Counted from the stretch's first letter, positions 25,380 through 34,213 are shown. The stretch: DNA of 49,168 nucleotides from Paenibacillus xylanivorans (GCF_001280595.1 NZ_LITU01000082.1:186057-235224), one strand, 5' to 3'. The notes: generated by a model not told the origin, from the sequence alone. A program made the numbers and translations.

Positions 25380-25712
25380 CATTCACTTTAATCAAAGCCT
25401 CTCTCGATGCCTTCCCAGGTCATTTGCACGGATAATGAACATTAATATGTGCATTTTGCATAAATCCAAATAGCGTCTTTCAATCAGCAAGATCTAGATC
25501 GAAAAGCTTCTATTCGTCTAGATCTTATACCCTGGAGCGAGTTGAATTAAATGATGCAAAATGCTGATGTAGATATGTTTATTTCTCCAAGTCAAAAAAG
25601 GGGAACCGTAGATGCGTAATGCATCCAACGGTTCCCCTCTCCAATTACAACTCACTATTTCCCATCCTGCATTGGCATTCATGAGTCACTTCATTTATAC
25701 GTTCATTCATTT
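25380..25712. other. Intergenic region with inverted repeat and terminator
   Basis: No gene is seen. AAGATCTAGA (25489-25498) and TCTAGATCTT (25517-25526) form a perfect stem with CGAA/TTCG inside, possibly the end of the cyclodextrinase transcript although no T-run follows. The terminator of the leftward operon is at 25593-25640. Confidence 0.6.
25593..25640 (-). terminator. Terminator of the acyl-ligase operon
   Basis: AGGGGAACCGT pairs with ACGGTTCCCCT, with TGC/GCA inside; read leftwards it is followed by TTTTTTGAC. It lies 75 bases behind the stop codon of the ligase gene. Confidence 0.92.
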
Positions 25713-27119
25713 TTACGGCCCTTCCGAATCTTCCTCCATGCTTGCCGCAACCTCATCCCGAACGGAAAAGCTTGGACCGGGATTTCTTATTTTCTTCATT
25801 CTTGGGCTTGTTAAGGTTTCATGAGTAACGACGATCTTTTGCGGGATTTTGTATGGTGGCAGCTTGTCTTGGCAAAAGTCCCAGATTTGTCTGCGCAGTT
25901 CTGTAAGAGACTGCTCACCTGTAAGTCTGACCGTGGCCTTAACCATCTGCCCCGTAATTCCACTCGGCTCCCCGCTGACGACAGCCGTTTCAATGGAATC
26001 CATTTGCTCCAGAACGCTCTCCACTTCCGCAGGATAAACCTTACGTCCGCCTACATTAATGATCTCCGAGCGGCGACCCAAAATGCGAATGTAACCATCC
26101 TCCATCTCCGCTTCGTCTCCGGTCTGAAGCCAACCATCTTCCGTGAAAGGAGATGGAGCGTTCAGATACCCGATCATGGCCGTTTCACTCTGGATCTCAA
26201 GCAACCCGTCTACAATCCGATAACGAACTTCTTCGTCACGCACCGTAAATAGCAATGAACCCGAGTCTTTGGAGCGTGTCGGCAGAATGCCAAGCTCAGA
26301 CATGCCATAAGCTTGGACCGTGCGTACATTCGGGAACTGTCGATTCCATGCTGCAAGCAGCGCCACTGGCATAACCTCTGACCCATAGGAGACCACTTCG
26401 AGACTGGATAGGTCGAACTCCCGATAGATTTCACTAAGGAGCATTAGATTCATGAACGTTGGTGAGACCGGCAGCGCCTGAACGCGATACTTTTCAATGG
26501 TTCTGCATACTTCGACGGGTGAGCGATCCGGTATAACGCATAAACAGCCGCCGCTGGACAAGGATTGCAGCATCGTGTTTAAGCCGCCAATATGGTCAAA
26601 CATCATGAAAGGGATCGTACAGAGAGGACGGACTTGCCGCTTGAACCCGTCCAGCAAACGATCCGCGCTGTGAACAGCAGCTTTGCTTCGTCCTGTCGAT
26701 CCGGAGGAGAAGATCACCAGACCTGCTTTCTTTTCCTGACCCAGCCCTGCCAATATCGGGGACCGACTGTCCTGCACGGAGCGGCGTCTGGCAGTAGCTT
26801 CCCCTTCCCCGACACTCATGCGCCATTCTGCCTGTGCGAGCGCTGTATATTCATTCCGTTTAGCCTCAACCAAGTGTCGATCCAGCGGAACCACAATACA
26901 ATTCCGTTCCAGAAGAGCGATTAATGCCGCTGCCGCATAAGGAGAATAATCCTCTTCAAGCACAACGATCCCTTCTTCAAGCCCTTCTCTGGTTATCCAC
27001 TGGCTTAGAGTGTTCACCTGTTCCAATAACCAGTTATAACTATGTTGCTCGTCTTTCCATATCAACGCAGGGCGACTACCATACGCGGCGAACCGTTCCA
27101 GAAGAAAAGTGATATTCAT
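25713..27119 (-). CDS. Acyl-adenylating ligase (ANL superfamily)
   Basis: A 468-residue AMP-forming acyl/amino-acid activating enzyme. The P-loop is SSGSTGRSK (138-146), the A5 motif QAYGMSELG, and the hinge region reads TGDEAEMEDGYIRILGRRSE followed by IINVGGRKVYPAEVE, ending with the C-terminal subdomain whose catalytic Lys is expected in the SPRMKKIRN segment. It is short for the superfamily and lacks long insertions. It overlaps the preceding gene by four bases (ATGA), whose product carries an acyl carrier domain, so it most likely loads an acid onto that carrier. The substrate is unknown. The mode recalls butirosin biosynthesis, where a ligase, an acyl carrier and BtrH cooperate. Confidence 0.88.
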   Translation of the reverse strand: MNITFLLERFAAYGSRPALIWKDEQHSYNWLLEQVNTLSQWITREGLEEGIVVLEEDYSPYAAAALIALLERNCIVVPLDRHLVEAKRNEYTALAQAEWRMSVGEGEATARRRSVQDSRSPILAGLGQEKKAGLVIFSSGSTGRSKAAVHSADRLLDGFKRQVRPLCTIPFMMFDHIGGLNTMLQSLSSGGCLCVIPDRSPVEVCRTIEKYRVQALPVSPTFMNLMLLSEIYREFDLSSLEVVSYGSEVMPVALLAAWNRQFPNVRTVQAYGMSELGILPTRSKDSGSLLFTVRDEEVRYRIVDGLLEIQSETAMIGYLNAPSPFTEDGWLQTGDEAEMEDGYIRILGRRSEIINVGGRKVYPAEVESVLEQMDSIETAVVSGEPSGITGQMVKATVRLTGEQSLTELRRQIWDFCQDKLPPYKIPQKIVVTHETLTSPRMKKIRNPGPSFSVRDEVAASMEEDSEGP

Positions 27120-28531
27120 CCCTCATCACCTTTCGGGCAATATTTCAATTGCGCCTCCAGATAATCAATCAGTGATTCCACAGTTCGGTAGGGACTTTCC
27201 GGCATGGAAGCAGCAGCCATTTCCGCGAGAGTTATCCCTACACCAAACGCATCCTCAACCCCTTGCTCTACAACCGCAAGTAAAGTGACAAGTTCAAGGG
27301 AGTCCAGTCTCCCCCGACTTCCATATAGAGGCGCCTGCAAGCCTTGCTCTAGAGGGATGGGCGCGTTATGGAACCGATTAAGCTCATCGCAGCTATCCAG
27401 CACAATCCGCTCAATGACTTCCCAACGTGAGGGCGTGAGATTCTCCTCAGTCGAAGAGGTCTGTCTGAAGCGCTCGGCATGCTGATGTGTCGTCATCAAC
27501 GCCTCGTACCAACGCAATTCGTCCTCCGCCAATTGTTGGATAATATCCGTTAACTGCTCCCGCCAATCAGGGCTTCGTTTCATTCTGGCGATCTGGAGCA
27601 GCTTGTGTGCCTGTTCCCACCGGGCTATCATTGCACCGAATTCCGCAACATATTGATCATGGGGAGAATCGAGCCATTTGGCCGCTTCTTCAAGCAAATC
27701 GCGGAAAAAGTAGCGGCTCCAGCGCATGTCGAACAGGAACGCGGAAATGGCTTTCTCCTGTTCCCGATCCGACTCGGCATCCGGGCGCAGTCTTTGTAAC
27801 AATTGTGAGGATACAGCCTGTCCGAAATAATAGCTTCGATTGCCCTGCCAGACCGTTCTGCCCGTGATGAACTCATGGGCCTGCGTCGCCAGCGCAGAGC
27901 GCAGCATGTTTCGGTAGCCTGCCGCGTCTAGTGTTTCCACAGCACGGATCTCCATCGTGCCGTATGTCCGTAATGTTTCTTTTCGCCGGGCTATTTCCAG
28001 CTCGGAGATATTTTTGTTTCCTTTCCAGAACTCCTGGAAATCAGTAGCCGATACAGCTCCCATGTATTTGGAGGGAACGGGATCATAGACATAGATCTGC
28101 TCCTCATCCATCCCGTACACAGCCAGCCAATGATCGACCAGATGAAGACGCGAGCCTTGTTTAACGAGTTTATGAATATACTCCGGATTTCGATAATCCT
28201 CCCCATAAGGCAAGCAATAACTTGTGCCTGTGACGATCAAAAGCCCCTCATTTTCAAGGCGCTCCCGCATATATGCCTTTCCTTGTTCGAAGCTGTCAAA
28301 CTCCCGTTCTCCAAACACTTCCCACATCGGCTCCTCATAATTCAACTTATGAAAGTAAGGCTTGATCAGGCCACGATCCGAACAGGAAGGCAGACTATAC
28401 AAGCGGCTGGAAGCCAACAGGCCCAGACTGCTTATGGAGCCCTGACGCTGAAGGATTTCGTGAACCAAAGGAAAATTGCAGGGATAATAATACGGAATAT
28501 CCATCGTGGGTTGAAATGGTTGACTGATCAT
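27116..28531 (-). CDS. BtrH-like acyltransferase fused to an acyl carrier domain
   Basis: About 471 residues from ATG 28531, chosen because AGGAGGTAGCC precedes it. The N-terminal part (to about 170) resembles the BtrH N-terminal domain with a papain-like arrangement: a Cys in YYPCNFPL near the start, later LLIVTGTSYCLPYGEDY, then HLVDHWLAVYGMDEEQIYVY with the presumed catalytic His. A helical middle part (180-390) follows. The last 75 residues look like an acyl carrier protein, with Ser411 in the DSLELVTLL site for phosphopantetheine. It sits between an esterase gene (two bases away) and the ligase gene (four-base overlap). The fusion suggests that the acyl group loaded on its own carrier is moved by its own transferase domain. 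Acceptor unknown. Confidence 0.75.
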   Translation of the reverse strand: MISQPFQPTMDIPYYYPCNFPLVHEILQRQGSISSLGLLASSRLYSLPSCSDRGLIKPYFHKLNYEEPMWEVFGEREFDSFEQGKAYMRERLENEGLLIVTGTSYCLPYGEDYRNPEYIHKLVKQGSRLHLVDHWLAVYGMDEEQIYVYDPVPSKYMGAVSATDFQEFWKGNKNISELEIARRKETLRTYGTMEIRAVETLDAAGYRNMLRSALATQAHEFITGRTVWQGNRSYYFGQAVSSQLLQRLRPDAESDREQEKAISAFLFDMRWSRYFFRDLLEEAAKWLDSPHDQYVAEFGAMIARWEQAHKLLQIARMKRSPDWREQLTDIIQQLAEDELRWYEALMTTHQHAERFRQTSSTEENLTPSRWEVIERIVLDSCDELNRFHNAPIPLEQGLQAPLYGSRGRLDSLELVTLLAVVEQGVEDAFGVGITLAEMAAASMPESPYRTVESLIDYLEAQLKYCPKGDEG

Positions 28532-28533
28532 GG

Positions 28534-29907
28534 CTACCTCCTGTTCCCGGCTTTGGCAGCCGTGCTGCCCCAAGACTGGATTTTGTAATGTAGCGACAGG
28601 TTATCATGGGCACGAAACACCCGATTGGGTAGCGCCTTGCCATCTGCATCGGTTTCGAACTGCCGGAAGCCTCGCGTGAACCTGAACCGAAATCCGCTGT
28701 CACGCGGAACTTCGAAGCAGCCCTCATAACGGCCGCCGCCTGCGTGCAGAAGCTTCATGCCCATGCCTCCGTAGATTGAATCATCATATATGTCCTGAAA
28801 CGGTACCTCCGCACTCATGCAGACTGTCACATGACCCGATAATTCTTCCACAACCGTGTACATGTGTGATGCCGACAGCGCTCCTACCTTCAGGGTAACC
28901 ACTGCATTACCCGTCTTGACAGGAACCAGTCCCCCATTGGGTCGTACTTCAAGAACATCGGGTTGATCGGACTTATATTCCCCTTCAAGTACACTCATGG
29001 TGAACCCACTATCATAATGAAGCAGCGCATTGACGTGACCGCTCATTCCGCCCCTCAATCCGATCACGTCCCTTCCCTTGAGCTCCAGAGATACCGGATT
29101 ACCGATTCGGCCAAACATGTACAGTAGCGGAAGATGAACCCGCTCTCCCCAATCCGCTTCCTGATGACCTGCATCCGGCTGTTCCAGAAATGCGATGTCC
29201 TTGCCAGGTTTATACCCCAGTTCAAGCATCTGATGGGTTATTCCCCTTACCTGGGAAGGGAGAAACAATCCTTCGGCGTCCCCAATATCCATCCACATTT
29301 GAATCGGAGCACTGCTCTCAGGCATGAGGTACATGTTCTCTTCCTGTAACCTGCTCTCCGACGTTTCGTCCAACTGCACGTCCACGAAGAAGGGAGAGAG
29401 CATGATTATTTTCCCAAAAATTTCGGGATGACGTGTTCCCATATGAAAGGTGCTGAGTGCCGCTGCGGAAGAACCAAGCAGTCCCGTATTATCCTTGTCC
29501 GGAAGTGTGCGGTAATGCTCGTCAATGAACGGTTTCAGTTCATGAATGATAAAGTGTTCATAATCCAGGCCTGAGCAGCCCACGCTTACCGCTTCTCTTG
29601 CAGGCGCAATGAAATGATAGAATTCATTGTGTGTAACTGGACGAACATGGGCAATTCCGACAATGATCAGCCCATCCATTAAGCCTTGAGCGATCAGTTG
29701 GTCTGCTGCCTGATCTACGTGCCACGTTTCATTTCCCGCAGTCGAATGGCCGAAGGCCCTCTGACCTGCATGCATGTATAACACCGGATAGCGATGATCC
29801 ACATGCTCCTTATAGCCTGGTGGCAAATAGACAAAAATCTTTCTCGTGTTGTCCAGCCTGGATGCCTTGAAACCTTCCACACATTCGATAACAGAATGAG
29901 TGTTCAC
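28534..29907 (-). CDS. Esterase of the enterochelin-esterase family with C-terminal beta domains
   Basis: A 457-residue alpha/beta hydrolase. KIFVYLPPGYKEHVDHRYPV, LYMHAGQ and GLIIVGIAH are typical of the putative esterase family; the nucleophile Ser sits in LLGSSAAALS, the acid Asp probably in DIGDAEG and the His in DAGHQEADW. From about residue 280 two beta domains follow, the last one (about 370-457) resembling a starch-binding or glycogen-debranching N-terminal module. The start is GTG 29907 with GGAGAGG somewhat far upstream. No signal peptide is present. As first gene of the operon it may cleave an ester formed or imported by the pathway. Leader RNA copy C lies before it. Confidence 0.82.
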   Translation of the reverse strand: MNTHSVIECVEGFKASRLDNTRKIFVYLPPGYKEHVDHRYPVLYMHAGQRAFGHSTAGNETWHVDQAADQLIAQGLMDGLIIVGIAHVRPVTHNEFYHFIAPAREAVSVGCSGLDYEHFIIHELKPFIDEHYRTLPDKDNTGLLGSSAAALSTFHMGTRHPEIFGKIIMLSPFFVDVQLDETSESRLQEENMYLMPESSAPIQMWMDIGDAEGLFLPSQVRGITHQMLELGYKPGKDIAFLEQPDAGHQEADWGERVHLPLLYMFGRIGNPVSLELKGRDVIGLRGGMSGHVNALLHYDSGFTMSVLEGEYKSDQPDVLEVRPNGGLVPVKTGNAVVTLKVGALSASHMYTVVEELSGHVTVCMSAEVPFQDIYDDSIYGGMGMKLLHAGGGRYEGCFEVPRDSGFRFRFTRGFRQFETDADGKALPNRVFRAHDNLSLHYKIQSWGSTAAKAGNRR

Positions 29908-30000
29908 TGATCCATCAACCGCCTCTCCTATAGATTTCGTTTTACATACTGAGATTTTTCCGTTATATCTGCTTCGTTCTTCCCTCGGCTAACATCGACA

Positions 30001-30070
30001 AACAACCCCGTCTCTGAAGAGACGGGGTTGTTTTAAAACACCGAAATGTTCTAAAATGCATAGCCCTTAT
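30001..30070 (-). ncRNA. Candidate regulatory leader RNA, copy C (acyl operon)
   Basis: Read leftwards: GGGCTATGC (30066-30058), a hairpin TTTTA-GAACA/TGTT-TTAAAA, then ACAACCCCG pairing with CGGGGTTGT around a TCTC/GAGA inner stem (30031-30002). It is followed by TTTGTCG only, so termination would be weak. The order of elements equals copies A and B. Its position 95 bases before the esterase start places it in that operon's leader. Confidence 0.6.
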
Positions 30071-30154
30071 ATTGGTGGGTCTGCGAATAGTTTAAATCTG
30101 TTGAGGCTGGTTTGTAAATATGGAAATAGAAAAAAAATGCTCAGGAAAAAGTTA

Positions 30155-30184
30155 TTGACAACCAAACCATTATTTAATTATCAT
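30155..30184 (+). promoter_or_regulatory. Promoter of the CGTase transcript
   Basis: TTGACA at 30155-30160 and TATCAT at 30179-30184 with an 18-base spacer. Transcription would begin near 30191, just before leader RNA copy B. Confidence 0.6.
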
Positions 30185-30190
30185 AACGTT

Positions 30191-30275
30191 GTGATTATAA
30201 CTAGAGGGCCATGCTTTTAAACCCAATCGGTTTAGGACAACCCCGGTAACTCCAGCAGGAGGTGCCGGGGTTGTT
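30191..30275 (+). ncRNA. Candidate regulatory leader RNA, copy B (CGTase)
   Basis: GGGCCATGCT (30206-30215) is followed by hairpin TAAACC/GGTTTA (30218-30234) and by ACAACCCCGG (30237-30246), which pairs with CCGGGGTTGT (30265-30274); an inner CTCC/GGAG stem caps the loop. No T-run follows, so this copy is not a plain terminator. It matches copies A and C in order and in conserved boxes. Confidence 0.6.
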
Positions 30276-30325
30276 GGCATTCATAAGGAGGGGATATCGT
30301 TAAGAATAACCTGCCAACGTCTAAC

Positions 30326-30341
30326 TTGAAAGCGCTTTTCT
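30326..30341. promoter_or_regulatory. Possible CcpA cre site in the CGTase leader
   Basis: TTGAAAGCGCTTTTCT fits the cre consensus WTGNNARCGNWWWCAW except near its 3' end and is a near-palindrome around GCGC. Catabolite control of a CGTase gene would make sense. Binding is inference. Confidence 0.45.
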
Positions 30342-30378
30342 AAGGAAGAGAACACACATCTATATAAATTGACTAAAC

Positions 30379-30532
30379 ATTTACACGAGAACGGAGAGGA
30401 CAGAAATAACCTGAAGAAGTGGAACGTTCGCCTTTATCCCTGGATTTTCCCCTTTGAAAAAGGGAATCAAAAAAAATCTGGGGATAACAGCGATCGGAAG
30501 AGTGTTCTGTCATCGGAGTGGTAAGTGTAAAT
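30379..30532 (+). ncRNA. Long nested stem-loop in the CGTase leader
   Basis: Three stems nest in order: ATTTACAC (30379-30386) with GTGTAAAT (30525-30532); GAGGACAGAA (30396-30405) with TTCTGTCATC (30505-30514), one mismatch; and TATCCCTGGATTTT (30435-30448) with AAAATCTGGGGATA (30473-30486), two mismatches, closed by CCCTTTGAAAAAGGG. Internal loops separate them. This is an ordered structure in the untranslated leader, ending 43 bases before the start codon. The class is unknown to me. Confidence 0.6.
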
Positions 30533-30575
30533 ATTCTTTAGTTCAATTTATATAATAAACGAAGGGTGGATTACC

Positions 30576-32732
30576 ATGTTCAAATGGACCAAGCGAATCA
30601 TCCTCAGTACCACGCTGACCCTCAGCTTAATGGCCGGAAGTGCACTGCCATTATTCCCTGTGGCCTCCGTATTCGCAGATGCGGATACGGCTGTAACCAA
30701 CAAGCAGAACTTTAGCACCGATGTTATATATCAAGTATTTACCGACCGGTTTCTGGACGGTAACCCCTCCAACAACCCTACTGGGGCGGCCTATGACGCC
30801 TCCTGTTCTAACCTGAAGCTCTATTGCGGGGGCGACTGGCAAGGATTGATCAACAAGATCAACGATAACTATTTTTCTGATCTCGGCATTACGGCACTCT
30901 GGATTTCCCAGCCTGTGGAGAACATTTACTCGCTGATTAATTATTCCGGTGTCAACAATACGGCTTATCACGGCTATTGGGCACGTGACTTCAAGAAGAC
31001 CAATCCTGCTTTCGGTACGATGACCGATTTTCAGAACCTGATCAATACTGCACATGCCAAGGGCATTAAAGTCATCATTGATTTTGCTCCCAACCATACC
31101 TCTCCTGCCATGGAAACCGATACCTCATTCGCAGAGAATGGAAAGTTATACAATAACGGCACGCTGCTTGGTGGCTACACCAATGATACCAACAAATACT
31201 TCCACCACAATGGTGGCTCCGATTTCTCCACACTGGAGAATGGTATCTACAAAAACCTCTATGATCTCGCTGACTTGAATCACAACAACAGTACTATTGA
31301 CACCTACTTCAAGGATGCGATCAAGCTCTGGCTCGATATGGGCATTGATGGAATCCGGGTGGATGCGGTGAAACATATGCCGATGGGATGGCAAAAGAAT
31401 TGGATGTCCTCCATCTATGGCTATAAACCGGTATTCACGTTCGGTGAATGGTTCCTGGGTTCATCCGCCTCCGACGCGGACAATACCAACTTCGCCAACC
31501 AATCCGGAATGAGTCTGCTCGACTTCCGTTTCAACAACGAAGTACGTAACGTTTTCCGGGATAACACGTCCACGATGGTTGCCCTGGATTCCATGATCAC
31601 CAGCACTGCGGCTGATTATGCCCAGGTGAATGATCAGGTAACCTTTATTGATAACCATGACATGGATCGCTTCAAAACAAGTGCCGTTAACAACCGTCGT
31701 CTGGAACAAGCGCTTGCATTTACACTCACCTCACGGGGCGTACCGGCCATCTATTATGGCACGGAGCAGTATATGACAGGTAACGGTGACCCGGATAACC
31801 GTGCCAAAATGCCTTCGTTCTCCAAAACAACAACGGCTTTTAACGTCATCAGCAAGCTTGCTCCATTACGCAAAACCAATCCAGCCATCGCCTACGGAAC
31901 TACCCAGCAGCGCTGGATTAACAATGATGTGTATGTGTATGAACGCAAATTCGGCAACAACGTGGCTGTCGTAGCGGTTAACCGCAATCTCTCGACTTCC
32001 ACTTCCATCAGTGGCCTTACTACATCGCTCCCTTCTGGAACATACAACGATGTACTTGCAGGTGCATTAAGCGGCAATAACATTACCTCTACAAGTGGTA
32101 ACGTCTCTACCTTCACACTTGCCGCAGGAGCCACAGCGGTCTGGCAGTACACAGCCAATACTACAACGCCAATCATCGGGCATGTTGGCCCTACAATGGG
32201 TAAAGCCGGTAACACTGTTACCATTGATGGTCGCGGATTCGGTACTACCAAAGGCACGGTGTATTTCGGTACAACCGCTGTTACCGGTTCAGCCATTACA
32301 TCATGGGAAGATACTCAGATCAAAGTGACCATCCCTGCTGTTGCCGCGGGCAACTATGCAGTTAAAGTCGCAGCGAGCGGAGTCAACAGTAACACCTATA
32401 ACAACTTCACGATTCTTAGTGGCAATCAGGTTTCCGTTCGTTTTGTTATCAATAATGCATCCACCACGCTTGGTCAGAATCTCTATCTGTCAGGTAGTGT
32501 CGCGGAGCTGGGCAACTGGTCCACAGGTCCTCTCGCCATTGGTCCAGCGTTCAATCAGGTGATTTACTCCTATCCAACCTGGTACTATGACGTCAGTGTA
32601 CCTGCCGGAACGAAACTAGAATTCAAGTTTTTCAAAAAGAACGGCTCTACCATCACGTGGGAAAATGGCAATAACCATACCTTCACCACACCAACCAGCG
32701 GAACAGCAACCGTTACAGTGGACTGGCAATAG
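30576..32732 (+). CDS. cgt: Cyclodextrin glucanotransferase (CGTase), secreted
   Basis: A 718-residue GH13 enzyme with the five CGTase domains. The signal peptide ends near residue 35 (SVFA-DADTAV). The barrel carries nucleophile D263 (GIDGIRVDAVKH), acid/base E291 (VFTFGEWFLG) and D362 (FIDNHDMDRF); Y229 in NLYDLADLNHNNS corresponds to the central aromatic Tyr195 around which cyclodextrins form. Domain C follows, then an IPT/TIG domain D (PIIGHVGPTMGKAGNTVTID) and a C-terminal CBM20 starch-binding domain E (VRFVINNASTTLGQNLYLSG). It turns starch into cyclodextrins outside the cell. The leader is unusually long (about 385 bases) and highly structured. A terminator follows. Confidence 0.97.
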   Translation: MFKWTKRIILSTTLTLSLMAGSALPLFPVASVFADADTAVTNKQNFSTDVIYQVFTDRFLDGNPSNNPTGAAYDASCSNLKLYCGGDWQGLINKINDNYFSDLGITALWISQPVENIYSLINYSGVNNTAYHGYWARDFKKTNPAFGTMTDFQNLINTAHAKGIKVIIDFAPNHTSPAMETDTSFAENGKLYNNGTLLGGYTNDTNKYFHHNGGSDFSTLENGIYKNLYDLADLNHNNSTIDTYFKDAIKLWLDMGIDGIRVDAVKHMPMGWQKNWMSSIYGYKPVFTFGEWFLGSSASDADNTNFANQSGMSLLDFRFNNEVRNVFRDNTSTMVALDSMITSTAADYAQVNDQVTFIDNHDMDRFKTSAVNNRRLEQALAFTLTSRGVPAIYYGTEQYMTGNGDPDNRAKMPSFSKTTTAFNVISKLAPLRKTNPAIAYGTTQQRWINNDVYVYERKFGNNVAVVAVNRNLSTSTSISGLTTSLPSGTYNDVLAGALSGNNITSTSGNVSTFTLAAGATAVWQYTANTTTPIIGHVGPTMGKAGNTVTIDGRGFGTTKGTVYFGTTAVTGSAITSWEDTQIKVTIPAVAAGNYAVKVAASGVNSNTYNNFTILSGNQVSVRFVINNASTTLGQNLYLSGSVAELGNWSTGPLAIGPAFNQVIYSYPTWYYDVSVPAGTKLEFKFFKKNGSTITWENGNNHTFTTPTSGTATVTVDWQ

Positions 32733-32756
32733 TCATTCCTTCATCTTCCTATCATT

Positions 32757-32800
32757 CAACCCGGAGTCAGACGCGATAAGCGCCTGCTCCGGGTTCTTTG
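32757..32800 (+). terminator. Terminator of the CGTase gene
   Basis: AACCCGGAG and CTCCGGGTT pair, with GCGC/GCGC inside, followed by CTTTG. It lies 25 bases behind the stop codon. Confidence 0.88.
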
Positions 32801-32832
32801 ATTGAGCTTGTCCCTACATATGACATACATTG

Positions 32833-34119
32833 CTATCGATAGGTTCGAATGGATTTTAATCCTGCTGCTGCGATCACCCCTACCACCAATAGCAACGCGC
32901 CCAGGCTCTCCAGCACCGCTTGGGCACCCCATTGATCAGCCAGAACCGAAACCACCGTTAATCCCAGGATCGGGGCTGTACTTGTTATGGTTCCGAGCAC
33001 ACCGTAGATTCTTCCCTGCAGCTCATCAGGAACCTCGGCACGCATCATAATCTGGGTTAACATCGTACAGCACGCAAACATCGCTCCTCCCCCAATGATC
33101 AGCGGCAAGGCCAGCAAAGGAGAAGATACATTGGATAACAACATGTACAGCGGGCCAAGAACCAGTAAGCCGATAAACACCCATCGCCCCCTTCGTTTCA
33201 GCCGTTTACCGGAGGCAATCAGAATTCCGGAACCTAGCATATACCCCAGAGGAATACACGTCTCGATCAGTCCGAACTGGACTGGATTTGCCTGCCATAC
33301 TTTAACGGCCATGACCTGAACTAGCATGATGGCTGACATGAAGAAGAGAATCAGCAGCGGATTAAGGATCACGATCGAGCGAATCAGGGGATTGGCAAAG
33401 ATGTAGGAGAACGAACCGCCCCACTCCTTGACGAACGATCCTCTATGCATGGAAGAACGTTGTACATCCGGGAAACGCCCGGCCAACATCACACATATCG
33501 CAGACAGCAAAAAGGTCACACCCGTAATCATTATGGCTGTAAACCCTCCAAATGCAGAAACTGAAATCCCCGCTGCGGCCAGTCCGCTGATACGGGCAAT
33601 ATTATCGACCAAATGAATGGTTCCTGTAGCTTGTTGCAGATGCTCCCTCCCCACCAGACTGGTTACCGAAGCATGAAATGCAGGCGCCTGAAACAGGCTG
33701 GAGAACATGGACAGGGAAAGCAAGAGCAGCACGAATGGAAAAGGAGCGTGCAGTACAAACAGACTCACCGCGATGATAAACGCCATAGCTCCACGAAACA
33801 AATCCGACGACAGCATCAATGTTCTGCGATCCAGCCTGTCGGCAAACGTACCCGCGAACGATCCGAACAGAAAACTGACGACCATATTACATACTTGTAC
33901 AGCTGCCATGCTCTTCGCACTTCCCGTGGTCTGCAACACCCACAGACTGATGGCAATGCCGTTGAAACAATCACCGAATACAGAGATGCCGTAGCCGCAT
34001 AAAATTCTGCGATAAGCAACATTGCGCCAAAGCGCCCTGTTGGCCATTTTCTGACTCTCCGCAGCAGTGCGAGCCCCGTTCGGCCCCAATTCTGGTTCTG
34101 GGGACTGTAGCGTTCCCAT
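32833..34119 (-). CDS. MFS transporter of the macrolide/enterobactin exporter type
   Basis: About 428 residues from ATG 34119, preceded by GAGGAGG; the longer frame has no such site. Twelve hydrophobic segments are visible. The loop GTFADRLDRRTLMLSSDLFR between helices 2 and 3 is the MFS signature, and the arrangement (VFGDCFNGIAISLWV at the start, PDELQGRIYGVLGT later) fits the MFS_3 group with MefA/EntS-type exporters. Cargo is unknown; drug or sugar efflux are both possible. It is transcribed in the direction of the importer operon behind it, after a hairpin, and could be a weakly coupled last gene. Confidence 0.88.
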   Translation of the reverse strand: MGTLQSPEPELGPNGARTAAESQKMANRALWRNVAYRRILCGYGISVFGDCFNGIAISLWVLQTTGSAKSMAAVQVCNMVVSFLFGSFAGTFADRLDRRTLMLSSDLFRGAMAFIIAVSLFVLHAPFPFVLLLLSLSMFSSLFQAPAFHASVTSLVGREHLQQATGTIHLVDNIARISGLAAAGISVSAFGGFTAIMITGVTFLLSAICVMLAGRFPDVQRSSMHRGSFVKEWGGSFSYIFANPLIRSIVILNPLLILFFMSAIMLVQVMAVKVWQANPVQFGLIETCIPLGYMLGSGILIASGKRLKRRGRWVFIGLLVLGPLYMLLSNVSSPLLALPLIIGGGAMFACCTMLTQIMMRAEVPDELQGRIYGVLGTITSTAPILGLTVVSVLADQWGAQAVLESLGALLLVVGVIAAAGLKSIRTYR

Positions 34120-34160
34120 CGATCTTTTCCTCCTCTTATCATTCGGTCTCAAACAGCAGA

Positions 34161-34213
34161 CAGGCGCTTCCGATGCAGTTCCAGCGATGAATGGAACCTC
34201 TCAGAAGCGCCTG
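34161..34213 (-). terminator. Hairpin after the importer operon
   Basis: CAGGCGCTT pairs with AAGCGCCTG, with GTTCCA/TGGAAC inside. There is no strong T-run, so read-through into the MFS gene is possible. Confidence 0.6.

Noticed and set aside
30379..30532. CGTase leader structure as a T-box or lysine riboswitch
   Set aside because: The T-box GGTGGNACCGCG and the lysine-riboswitch core are absent, so no class name is given.
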